NCBI GenBank assembly: GCA_038093515.1
Contig: JBBPSI010000214.1
Span: 1-41,086 of the forward strand
DNA from: Butyriboletus loyo
Taxonomy: Eukaryota > Basidiomycota > Agaricomycetes > Boletales > Boletaceae
DNA length: 41,086 bases
Direction of reading: 5' to 3'
Part shown: positions 1 through 8,703 of the stretch, one piece after another
How the letters are laid out: each line of letters begins with the position of its first letter
Position numbering within the stretch: the stretch's first letter is position 1
Program-made: the position numbers and the translations under genes
The notes under the pieces: generated by a model
What the model saw: the letters and a program-made list of their open reading frames with translations, nothing else
The model's database searches: none
Told to the model about the DNA's origin: nothing

Positions 1-671
1 GATTCGTGGTGCCCATCAATTTCCATAAATAGGTAGGCTTTGTGCGTAATGCGACCTATTGCTCCTTTAGAGCCGTCTGCATTAATAACCTCCATGGAAC
101 GTTCTAATGGTACAGTGTCTATTTTTCTCGTATCACAATAGTTTTTGTCAATGAAGGTATTGACCGCTCCCGTATCCAGCAAAGCTTTAAGCGAACGAGT
201 TCGCCAAGTAGCGTTTGACTGGTAGGTGATTTTCACCACCGGGGAGTAATCTCCACCAAACATTAAAGAAGATTTAGGGGATTTATAATTAGAAGAAGAG
301 GGAGATGAAATCGGGGATCTGGTTTTCATTTGTCTCAAAAGAGAATTAAGCACGCTTTTGTGCGCCGCGCTCCCGTTAGGAGACGCTCTTTCGAGTTTTT
401 CTATAGATAGTTCATTCGATTTAATACAGGAATCAAGAAATTCGTCCTCTTTACAATCAACTAAATCGGGAACATCCACGCTTACATCCGGAGACGAATT
501 CGCGAACACCGATCCAATCGAAAGTTTAGATTCAGATGGTACGTAAGAATGTTCATCTGTGTCTACGGAATAGTCCACAAATGTAGATAAGGCGGAGAAA
601 GAATTTGAAAAAGAAGAAGAAGAAATATTGTTCTGTCCTCTAGGTACCCCTACACTAGAAGACTTTTTCAT
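1..671 (-). CDS. pol: Ty3/gypsy pol, N-terminal part with aspartic protease (partial, runs off the window)
   Basis: The minus frame starting with ATG at 671-669 is open for 223 codons to the window edge. Its ATG overlaps the gag stop codon in an ATGA arrangement, so it lies in the -1 frame relative to gag. The first 150 or so residues are Ser- and acid-rich with no recognisable fold. Around residues 163-168 is the retroviral-type aspartic protease active site, LLDTGAVNTF, with the catalytic Asp at about residue 166. Downstream text (IDKNYC, then a GSKGAIGRIT-like stretch) fits the protease flap region. Reverse transcriptase, RNase H and integrase would lie left of the window and cannot be seen. 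The absence of stops suggests a young copy. Confidence 0.85.
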   Translation of the reverse strand, partial: MKKSSSVGVPRGQNNISSSSFSNSFSALSTFVDYSVDTDEHSYVPSESKLSIGSVFANSSPDVSVDVPDLVDCKEDEFLDSCIKSNELSIEKLERASPNGSAAHKSVLNSLLRQMKTRSPISSPSSSNYKSPKSSLMFGGDYSPVVKITYQSNATWRTRSLKALLDTGAVNTFIDKNYCDTRKIDTVPLERSMEVINADGSKGAIGRITHKAYLFMEIDGHHE

Positions 672-1879
672 TTTAAAGACCGCGAGGCCTTTTCCTTTGC
701 TTCGCAAGCGAAGACATCTGCCCAGTATGCTCGGGCGTCGTCTCCCATATACGCGGCGCGCTGGGAAACTTCTTGTTGCGGTGCTCCAACCGCAGGTGGT
801 GCCGGTAACGGCCTTGACTGATATGAAGAATTTGGAGGGGTTACCTCCGCGGCATTGACTTGAACCCATCCTTGGACGTAGGTTCCGTCGGCCTGCTGGA
901 TCCACTGCTGCCTTACTTTCGGGCGAGGAGTGGTACCGGCTTTATCCCGACGGTTTGGGTTTTGGGGGCAATTTGGGCGGATGTGTCCGGCCTGCCCGCA
1001 GCCGAAACACGTTCTGGTCTCAGGGCCAGATTGCTGTGCGGATAGATCCATTGGGGCTCCGCGGCCCGGTTGAGTTCCTGTGGCTGTGAAGCCAGGAGGG
1101 GGTCCTTTGGGAGGCGGGTAACCTCTTTGGGGCTGCTGCGAATACGGCCTCCATTGCCGTGCTTGCCCCGTTCCCCTCTCGGCGTACATCTGTTCGAAGG
1201 ACCTTCCTGTCCTCCTGAACTCTTCCACCAAACTATTGAAATCCTCCAGGACGTCCTCGGAACATGAGAGGAAGACCTGTTTGTAGATCTCGTATTTGAC
1301 TGCCCTTTTTAGAAGTTCGATGGCGTGTTTGGGCTCACACTCCGATTGCCGGTAAAGAACTTTGAACCTTTCTAGGAAGGTATCGATTTGTGTTTGGCCT
1401 TGGGTGAGAGCGGCCAACTTCCTTAAGGCTTGATGGGCGAGGACGTCGATTTGGAAATGTCCTCGGATCATGGCCTGGAGATATTCCCATTCCGGCCATG
1501 CCAAGTCCTTTTTCCTTCCCTTAGATCTGTCGAGAGGATCTATGTACTTCTCCTCTTCCGTGACATAATCTTCCAAGACCAACTGAGAAAAGTCTTGGCC
1601 TTTGCCTTTGATGCGGCTAAGAACCGCGACCGTCCGGAGCTTGTCTGTTTTCCAGGTGTTGACGGACACCCAGACTTTAAGGGAAGTCCACCAGTGGTGG
1701 AACTTTTCTCTGTCGCCGTCCCATTCTCCGGGGTCAGCAACCTTCTTAGAAATTCCTCCTTGGGTATCTTTTTCCAGCCACTGCGCGAAGAGGGCGCGCA
1801 GTGTCTGATCGTCGTAGGTGGGGGCGGCAGGGACATAGTCGGAGGGAGCGGGGGCGTAAGACGGACCGGGATCGGACAT
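668..1879 (-). CDS. gag: Ty3/gypsy retrotransposon Gag with CCHC zinc knuckle
   Basis: An uninterrupted 403-codon ORF. Residues about 50-230 resemble the retrotransposon gag (capsid-like) domain: a GEWDGDREKFHHWW start, a WPEWEYLQ stretch and an EEFRRTGRSFEQMYAERG end. A Pro/Gln-rich linker follows, then one zinc knuckle at residues 291-304, CFGCGQAGHIRPNC, which matches C-x2-C-x4-H-x4-C. Gag would package element RNA into cytoplasmic virus-like particles. The pol ORF begins on the overlapping stop codon, so pol expression would need re-initiation or a -1 frameshift. The element reads leftward and its 5' LTR should lie to the right, near 2.1-2.4 kb. Confidence 0.9.
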   Translation of the reverse strand: MSDPGPSYAPAPSDYVPAAPTYDDQTLRALFAQWLEKDTQGGISKKVADPGEWDGDREKFHHWWTSLKVWVSVNTWKTDKLRTVAVLSRIKGKGQDFSQLVLEDYVTEEEKYIDPLDRSKGRKKDLAWPEWEYLQAMIRGHFQIDVLAHQALRKLAALTQGQTQIDTFLERFKVLYRQSECEPKHAIELLKRAVKYEIYKQVFLSCSEDVLEDFNSLVEEFRRTGRSFEQMYAERGTGQARQWRPYSQQPQRGYPPPKGPPPGFTATGTQPGRGAPMDLSAQQSGPETRTCFGCGQAGHIRPNCPQNPNRRDKAGTTPRPKVRQQWIQQADGTYVQGWVQVNAAEVTPPNSSYQSRPLPAPPAVGAPQQEVSQRAAYMGDDARAYWADVFACEAKEKASRSLK

Positions 1880-2069
1880 CCTTTTTTGGTCGTCGTCTGG
1901 GAAATCCGTAGAGTATTCGGAACCCAGTTTGGTAATTGGAAATTAAAAGAAGTTGGGGGTGGAGGAAAGGGGGTGATTCTTGAATCTTCTTCGGCAACCT
2001 TTTCTTCGGCTGAACCGGCTTCTTCGGCAAAAAACAAAAAAGAAAACTACGAGGTATAAAGACCCTTAC

Positions 2070-2402
2070 TGTCTCCTATCTTCCAAGGTGACTCTGGGGG
2101 ACTCTACAACAAGTAGAACGTAGAAAATATTTTTTCGAACGGAGGTAGTATCTCCGACGAAGCTTTGTCCTGTAATGGACGAGAACAGGTAAAGACTTTT
2201 TTACGACTAATTGACAAATTTTGAATATTTTTTCTAGGTTCTACCTCCCGTGTTACCACAGGGACTACGATTGGGAATGACTCAGCCAAAGGGATTTGGG
2301 GGTCCCTAAGTCGTCCTTCGCAAATTGGGCACGACCCCAACGCGGACTATCAACTCCAAGGGAGCGACGGAGAATGAATTTACAAGTAGTCTACGCGAGA
2401 CA
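2070..2402 (-). repeat. Candidate 5' LTR of the Ty3/gypsy element
   Basis: The 333-bp segment begins TGTCTC and ends GAGACA, a 6-bp terminal inverted repeat of TG...CA type, and lies about 190 bp upstream of the gag ATG, where a 5' LTR belongs. It has no plausible gene. No clear tRNA-type primer binding site is seen next to the inner end, so a self-primed element or a wrong boundary are both possible. The second LTR lies outside the window, so the boundaries cannot be confirmed. Confidence 0.35.
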
Positions 2403-2704
2403 CAAAATCTACCCTTCCAAGGGGTTCCCCTAAAAGCGGCGGGGGCAATCAGAAATGAAAACTGCTGAACGCGCAGTAACGACTCTTAACCCTGAGTACC
2501 GGGTTTTCCCTTCAGCGGGATTTCTGCTCCGTCAAGTGGAGGCCTACTGGTATGTGCGGATAGGAGAAACGAGACGGGTACGCTATTGGCCAATCGCCGA
2601 CAAGCACGCTACCCCTACCCTGGGGACCGGGTGTGTATCTGAAGTTTTAACCAAGTGTTGCGAGGCAACGCGCAGTCGAATGCTAGCACGTAGTACCCTT
2701 TCAC
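2403..2704. other. Intervening sequence between the candidate LTR and the foldback element
   Basis: About 300 bp without a convincing coding frame. It contains a short perfect hairpin, GTTGCGAGGCAAC near 2657-2669. It may be a remnant of another repeat, but nothing identifies it. Confidence 0.3.
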
Positions 2705-4168
2705 ACGAGGTCCCACTACAGTTGCAGGTCTACACAAAGACCTGGCAAGATGGAATCAAGGAGCTTCAACTTAATCCTCAACTGTTGCCAGCGAATAGAC
2801 AAGTGGTTAAAACTAGGGAATCCTAGTCTAACCACGAGCCTTTTTATATTGTACAAGGATGCGCACAGACCATGCTGTGCGTGTGAGGAACTACTATACA
2901 TGGATAGACTAAAGAAGAGAAGCGCAACGGTGATTAACCACACGAGGCGCGGGGATCAAAAAGAAGAGAAGTAAACGGAGATTAAATACATGTGTCGTGA
3001 CGTCATAGAGTCTAGGCCTGGTCTAGGCCATGACATCATATGCTTAGTCAGCAAGAGATCACATGTAAGTTCCCACGATCACGTGCGCTATGTCACGTGA
3101 CCTTTGAAAGTGAAAACGACTAAGTCCGAATTGAAAGTGTACGAAGTGTACGAATAAAATGTTATGATTATAACACTATACCTTATAAAGGTACTATACA
3201 GAACATAAGTACAAACACTCATGTACTATATATAAGACAGCCCTTATGGCTTGTCACTTTTCTCTAGATCTTTCAGTTCTATCATCACTACTGCGATATC
3301 TCTAAGTTGAGCCTTGCTCCTTATACTCTGTTTGCGATACTCTCACTCTCGTATTACCAGTGAGTCTTTCCACTGATAGGTTTACCCTTGCATCCTTCGT
3401 TGCCCTCGGTGTGCCTGCTCAGACTTTACCAAATCCGAAACACCACTATCTTTATCCCTCACATGGCTCTGAACACTGGTCTTGAAGATTCCCCTGTTCC
3501 CTTTCATTGATTGCAATTTCCTGTTCATCTAGCCTATGCAATGACAATCAACAAGTTACAAGGACAGACAGTGAAGCATGTTGGCCTGAACCTGAGCTCC
3601 CCTGTTTTCTCTCATGGACAACTCTATGTGGCACTTTCAAGGTGTAGTCATCCCAGGAACATCAAGATACTTTTCCCAGAAGATGAAGAAAATAGTGTTA
3701 TAATTGTATCTCTTATAACAGACTTTGTGTTTGAACTACATCACTTTTCTCTTTCAAAGGTCATGTGACTCAGTGCACGTGATTGTGGGATTATACATGT
3801 GATCATAGGCTGACTAAGCATATGATGTCACAGTCCAGACTGGCCCAGACTCTATGACGTCCTGCCTCATGTACTTAATCTCTGTTTGCTTCTCTTCTTT
3901 CTGATTACCATTGACTTCTATTTAGTCTCCGTCGACCCTGACTTCTTCTCATATATACATGTATAGTAATTAGTCACATGCACTGCTTGGTCTGTGTGCA
4001 TTCCCTTGTAATATAAAAAGGCTGGTGGTTTGGGCTAGGATTCCCTAGCTTTAACCACTTGTCTATTCGCTGGCAACAGTTGAGAGATTAAGGTCTTGAG
4101 CTATCCTTATTCATACCTTGCCAGTTCCTTGTGTAGAGCTGCAACAGTAGTGGAACCCCGTGTGCACT
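2705..4168. mobile_element. Foldback-type element with about 480-bp imperfect inverted arms and a captured helicase fragment
   Basis: The sequence from about 2705 to 3180 matches the reverse complement of about 3692-4168 with scattered mismatches and small indels. Outer landmarks are CCACTACAGTTGCAGGTCTA on the left, mirrored near 4140-4155, and CTGTTGCCAGCGAATAGACA, mirrored at about 4061-4082. Inner landmarks are TGACGTCATAGAGTCT, CATCATATGCTTAGTCAG and GACCTTTGAAAG. The unique core (about 3181-3691) holds a TATATATAAG at about 3225 followed by a CT-rich stretch, promoter-like, and then the helicase fragment. No target-site duplication could be assigned, because the outer ends fade gradually. 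Long inverted arms are not typical of Helitrons, so the helicase piece may be captured or the structure may be an inverted duplication. Confidence 0.7.
3511..3768 (+). pseudogene. C-terminal fragment of a PIF1/Helitron-type DNA helicase
   Basis: The 85-aa frame contains [19 protein letters not shown] and [20 protein letters not shown], the last two conserved blocks of PIF1-like helicases; the second carries the VALSR arginine-finger motif. This form is typical of helicases in fungal Helitrons. A TGA sits just upstream in the same frame (near 3509) and the Walker A and B parts are absent, so only the final portion remains. The last 75 bases lie inside the right inverted arm. In an intact protein these blocks complete the RecD2-like ATPase core. 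The fragment cannot act as a helicase. Confidence 0.8.
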
Positions 4169-4282
4169 TGATAACTCTGTTGTCTCATAACAAATAGTAC
4201 CAAAACCACAAATGTAGTTTGGAATGAAGTATATAGAAATTTAGAGATCTGATTGACATTGTATATTACATATACCCATACC

Positions 4283-4396
4283 CAACTGATTGTATATGGA
4301 ATCTCTGACTTTACTATTTCCAACCTGTGCTGCAAGGTTCAACTGATTGTATATGGAATCTCTGAATTTACTATCTCCAACCTGTGCTGAAAGCAC
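4283..4396. repeat. Tandem duplication, two copies of 57 bp
   Basis: Copy 1 (4283-4339) and copy 2 (4340-4396) both start CAACTGATTGTATATGGAAT and continue TCTCTGA, then TTTACTAT, then CCAACCTGTGCTG, with a few substitutions. The pair follows the right arm of the foldback element. No coding potential is evident. Confidence 0.85.
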
Positions 4397-4978
4397 AATG
4401 GGTGAAATGCTAGTGATTACTAAGTAGTGATGTCATAATGACATCATATGATATCATAGTTCTAGACCATGACATAGAGTCCAGAAGCTTCCAGCTTTGA
4501 GATAAGATAAGATGATTTTTAGAGTTCTTACAAGGGTTTGGTATATCTGACCGATGTTTTTGCCTTTTTTGGTAATAATTCTAAGTGGAGTTTTAATTTG
4601 CAACAACAGGTGTACCAAAAGTGTAGTCAAAATCACTTAGGGCCGATCATGCACCGGGTGCGTCCGATAGTTTAAAGCGGAGCTGAACGGAACTCAAAGC
4701 AGCCACACATAGGCAGTGCCCCTGACAACTCTTGGAAATACGCTGTGTTCGGGCATGTCCGATATTTAAAGCGGAGCTTATGCATCGAACTTTTCATGCT
4801 CCTCAGCCGAGCTTATGTAAACAACTAGTTGGTCCACTGTAGCAAGTAGACGGCTCTGAATGTCCAAAAGAGGAAATTGCACCCAACGGAGTGTTTTGCA
4901 CAGCCTTGCGTCGACAGTGGCATACCGCCGTCAAACACCGTGTTCACTGTTCACTCGGACGATACCAAAGCACGTTTC
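4397..4978. promoter_or_regulatory. Upstream region of the TLG1-like gene with a repeated motif
   Basis: Two related blocks occur about 90 bp apart: CGGGTGCGTCCGATAGTTTA, continuing AAGCGGAGCT (from about 4657), and CGGGCATGTCCGATATTTAA, continuing AGCGGAGCT (from about 4749). They share GTCCGATA and TTTAAAGCGGAGCT. The rest (4397-4640) is AT-rich, with no gene seen. Whether the blocks regulate the gene downstream or belong to a decayed repeat cannot be told from the sequence. Confidence 0.35.
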
Positions 4979-6211
4979 ATGTCCACAGACCCGTATCACG
5001 TCGTCCAACAAGAAATACAGTCATCGCTGCAGACAGCCTCGACGTTGCGTGCGTCGTATCTCCGAATCCGCAGCACGGCGCGCGGAGAGAGCGAAGAGCT
5101 GGTATGGGCCCGGAACGAGGTCAGTCTCGAACAATTTGGTCTTCCGGGTGATCCTCGGTGCTAGCTGCTGGATGCTGAATGCTGAATACGATACGATCCC
5201 CCGGGACCGCAGCTCAAAACTACCTTGGCGGCCTTGGATGCAGACCTCGACGACCTCGAGGAGAGCGTAAAGTACGTCGCTCAACCCCGTCCCCCACCAT
5301 TTCTTTCAGACCGACCCCGATGTTGTTGACACTTGACACTTTGCAAGGGTAGTCGAGTCGACCGGTCCTCGTTTATTCAATCTCGATGATGTAGAGGTGG
5401 CAGAGCGGCGACGGTATGTTGGACACGTCAAGCGCGAGATCACGGTGCGTCCTAGAGCCGCGTTGGGCAGGCTCTCCATTTTTCATCGAGAACATTGATG
5501 GCATATGGGCCATAGAGTATGAGAGCGGAGGTGGAGGACACGACGGTGCGGGAATACCTCCCTCTGCCACAGATAGCATCAGTCCTTGAATTCCCTATTT
5601 TTCATATCCACAGGCTCGTTCTCTGTCGCCACATCCCCAACGTTCCACAGCGGATGGCGCACGGCCGTCTGTACCGACCGCTAGCAATATGCCGCAGAAT
5701 GGCGATCAAGACAAGGAAGACGGGTGGGCACGTGAAGAACGACAGGCATGTGTGCATGATTTCGATCCACAAGCAAGAGGGTGTTGACCACATTCGCCAT
5801 ACCTCAGCTCATGATAGAGGAACAAGATCATACGATGAACTCCATATCAGGGACGCTGACTACGCTTGTGCAACAAGCCGGCCTGATGGGGCAGGAGATT
5901 GGTCAACATAACGAGTGAGCATGTTACGTTCTGCATGCTCCCCATGCGTGGGACCTGTTGCATCGCTGTATTAACACGGCTCGCAGAATGCTCGATGATC
6001 TAGAACAGAACGTGGATCGTTCGGACTCCAAGCTTGGTAGCGCCATGGGGAAGATGAAGAAATTCATACGAGAAACGGAAGGTATATTGAAGCCTGTTCC
6101 TCGTCGTCGTCCTGACGCATGAACCCACCCGCAGACACCAAGTCGGGATGGTGCATCACAATTTTGATCATCGTCCTTGTCATCTTACTTGTGGCGGTCA
6201 TATTGGTTTGA
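4979..6211 (+). CDS. TLG1: Syntaxin-6/Tlg1-type Qc-SNARE
   Basis: Eight exons join to 738 nt (245 aa): 4979-5119, 5213-5271, 5348-5444, 5516-5545, 5614-5745, 5808-5914, 5987-6081, 6135-6211. Residues 1 to about 100 match the syntaxin-6 N-terminal helical domain (DPYHVVQQEI start, then LDADLDDLEE, FNLDDVEVAERR). After a Ser/Pro linker comes the SNARE helix (NEMLDDLEQNVDRSDSKLG) and a C-terminal membrane anchor (ILIIVLVILLVAVILV) ending at the stop. Proteins of this family act in fusion at the trans-Golgi and endosomes. The intron at 5746-5807 begins with GC and is the only phase-consistent choice I found. The donor of the 5546-5613 intron (GTGCGG) is weak and is the least certain junction. Confidence 0.88.
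5746..5807 (+). other. GC-AG intron in the TLG1-like gene
   Basis: CAG/GCATGT donor and CCTCAG acceptor, 62 nt, phase 0. Splicing here joins EERQ to LMIEEQDHTM, which restores the conserved pre-SNARE sequence. The nearby GT donors I tested break the reading frame. Confidence 0.7.
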
Positions 6212-7574
6212 TCGTATGACCCACATAGAGCATAACCTTACGTCACTCGTTTTGCCATTAACTTATCCGATTATTAGTGGACCCTTGCGTCATGGAACAC
6301 AGAGAAACTTTACGTTGGCCGTCGCAGAATTTTTAGAGTCTAGGTCAAGAAGGGATACGACACGCACTTCGCGTGCGCCCCATTGCGTGTGTGTATGTCC
6401 CTGAAAAATGGGCAGCGAGCTCTAGCGCATGAAACATGATGCATGAAGGTTCAAGCTCAAGGAAGAACATCCATACTGAACACCGAAAGAATGTGCGAGG
6501 TGCGATAGAATCATCGAGGTGCCGGAAGTAACTGGCCGGCGGAGATTGGCCGGAAACGGAACCACTGAGGAACAATAAACTGTCGTGCCTTCTCTACTTT
6601 GGACGGCATGTATCCGTCCCAAGGGGCGGCGATGCCGTGGTCGACGTGTCGAGCCCATAAACCCAGTACCCATTCAGCGGTAGAAAGCGGATCGATGTGG
6701 ATGAACGCAGTTGTTTGTGTGGCGAGGAAGCTCATGCGGCGTTCCGCGTCTTCACGATGTTCTACATATCATCCAAAGAAGTTGGCCACGCTGCGTCAGT
6801 GATAGAACGAACACTCCTCCCCCCTCAAAAGAAACGAAAAAAAAAGTTGACCACCAGATGCCGGCGACAGAAGCTCTGGCTCAACGCAATTCCAAAGTTT
6901 GACATGAACGCGCGTTTATTTTATTTTTGCTGTCGCACAATCACGGGTTTGCATGCCCCCCTGCCGCCAGTGTGCGAGCTTTGTTTGTGAGGTGGTTGTG
7001 ATCATCAATCAGCCTCCTGTTGTCTCGACCGCGTTGGGGTGGTAACCCTGTCCTTCGAACAGCCAATGGTGTATAGTCATGGTCGTTGTGTGGAATGGGC
7101 GCAGCAGAGGCGTTTCTCAACTCGGAAGATCCAAAGCGAGGCTGCCAGCCCGTGGTAGATCACATACATGATATGAGCGATCAATTGATGATGATCGAGC
7201 GTGAAGCAAGATTCTCGCCAACAAAAACAAAACGCCCGACGGGTAGCCAGTTACCAATCCAAGTGTGCCGATCATCGTCGTCAGTAGTGCAACACGCTCG
7301 ACGCTCGCCACAAGTACTTACGCGCCTTGGCCGACCGGCAGAATGGTTGGAGCCGTGATCGGGAGCTGATCGTCTTCGAGGAGCCTCGTGTTTCCAGACA
7401 GACACACGATGGTGAGGAAGGCGTCGTCACACAACGAACACGCTGCCTATACATACACCGGTCGCGGTGTTTGTAGTGGCAAGTATGTAGCAAGTTTCCT
7501 CCCCCCCTTCGAGGGTTGCTTCTCGACTTCGAATCAGATTTGGGTTAGCGCAAGATAATGGTCACACGACATCT
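6212..7574. other. Interval between convergent genes with unassigned minus-strand ORFs
   Basis: Two minus-strand frames look better than chance but match nothing I know. One (6735-6511, 74 aa) reads MSFLATQTTAFIHIDPLSTA onwards and is rich in Trp and aromatics. The other (7311-7117) carries a hydrophobic run, LLTTMIGTLGL ... VLFLLARILL, that could span a membrane. A GTAAGT donor on the minus strand near 7321 follows a frame containing DDAFLTIVCLSGNTRLLEDD. Together they may be exons of a small minus-strand membrane-protein gene, but I could not join them in phase. Confidence 0.25.
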
Positions 7575-8477
7575 CTAGAAACTGAGGCCTCTTTCTTTTG
7601 CTTCTTTCTCCACGACGTCCGCCATCCTTCCCAACGTCTCATAGCGCCAAGTGTAGGGACACCTGTCATCTACTGTGACACCTTCCCGGTCCGAGTGATG
7701 CACTGCGATGTTGCTCTCGTTCCCGATGTGGTTAACCCCATGTCTGCTTATCCAAACGCTGTGTAACTGGTGTTGCATGGCAGGGATGATGTCGTGGCGA
7801 ATAGAGTTGGCGACGACGAGGACGTCTGATGCATCCACACGCACCGAGGGGTTCGAGGGAAGCAAAGGGTCTGGGTGTGCAGACAGCTGCTTCAACGCAC
7901 TCGCCAGCATGACAGGGTTGGGCTTGTAAGCGCCAACCTGCTGTGCGGTGAGGACGAGCGAGAACGGAGAATCCGGGGTGACTGTGCGGTAGGCGGACCC
8001 TGCGTAGTCTGGCGAGCAGAGCGCCGCATGTGTCCCTGCAAAGCTCGTGTCATCAACGTTGGATAAGACGACGAGGGCGACGTGTTTCTTGAGTCTGTGG
8101 AGCGCATCGATCGTGTCAGGAAAGGGCTTCCAACCTGTGATGGACCTCCCAAAACGCTGGGCGTCGTCGTCGGATGGAGAGAGAGGGTGGGTGAACGTGT
8201 TCTCTTCTTTCGGATGCACGCCCGAGATGGATGCGCGCTGCTCGCCTTCAGAGATACCGGTGGTCAGCTGGCGGTAAGCGAGTTCCAATATCGTGGAGTA
8301 GGGTGTGGTCTGGAATCGCGTCTGGAGGTGTCCCTCGACCCCTGCGTAATCTGCCAGGATGTCTTCCCGGGCGTGATCTGGGAAGACGGAAGAAAAGGTG
8401 TCGTGGATGGCAGACTCCCAATCCACGAGGGTGCCGTACACATCGAACAGCAGCGCGCGATGGTCCGTTAATTTCAT
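7575..8477 (-). CDS. HAD-superfamily hydrolase, haloacid dehalogenase type II-like
   Basis: A single-exon ORF of 300 aa starting at the ATG at 8477; an in-frame ATG 57 nt upstream would add 19 unremarkable residues. Motif I is FDVYGTLVDW with nucleophile Asp12. Motif II is VVLSNVDD with Ser139, motif III is AYKPNP with Lys185, and motif IV is VVANSIRHDIIPA around residues 221-233, followed by VWISRHG. Order and spacing fit type II 2-haloacid dehalogenase-like proteins with a helical cap (about residues 20-115). These enzymes form an Asp-ester intermediate on a halogenated acid or phosphate ester, and the actual substrate cannot be inferred here. No signal peptide or membrane segment is visible, so it is probably cytosolic. 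It converges with the TLG1-like gene across an intervening 1.4 kb. Confidence 0.85.
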   Translation of the reverse strand: MKLTDHRALLFDVYGTLVDWESAIHDTFSSVFPDHAREDILADYAGVEGHLQTRFQTTPYSTILELAYRQLTTGISEGEQRASISGVHPKEENTFTHPLSPSDDDAQRFGRSITGWKPFPDTIDALHRLKKHVALVVLSNVDDTSFAGTHAALCSPDYAGSAYRTVTPDSPFSLVLTAQQVGAYKPNPVMLASALKQLSAHPDPLLPSNPSVRVDASDVLVVANSIRHDIIPAMQHQLHSVWISRHGVNHIGNESNIAVHHSDREGVTVDDRCPYTWRYETLGRMADVVEKEAKERGLSF

Positions 8478-8703
8478 CGTCGAGTGAGTTGGCAGGCGAT
8501 GGAACTGCGATTGGTCGGTCGATCGTTCTATCAAAACAGAAAATCGACATCGGAGATCGATCGTATCTTTGTTTTCGAGAGAGAGAGATCTTCAACGTCG
8601 CTCTGTTTCGTCATGTCGTTCGTGGATTGGCATAAATACCTTGCAGCTTCCCCCGCCCACGTACATGACAACACCCGCCTCGATTTAGTTCGATACTATT
8701 GGC

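Noticed and set aside
1430..2059. Long plus-strand ORF of 209 codons
   Set aside because: It lies opposite gag, whose frame carries clear gag and zinc-knuckle features, so the plus frame is a shadow.
2657..2669. GTTGCGAGGCAAC hairpin as a terminator or origin
   Set aside because: A single short palindrome in a eukaryotic repeat-rich stretch is not enough evidence for a function.
5519..5911. Plus-strand ORF of 130 codons in the SNARE gene
   Set aside because: Only its first ten codons belong to the gene. The rest reads through two introns and is out of frame with the linker and the SNARE helix.
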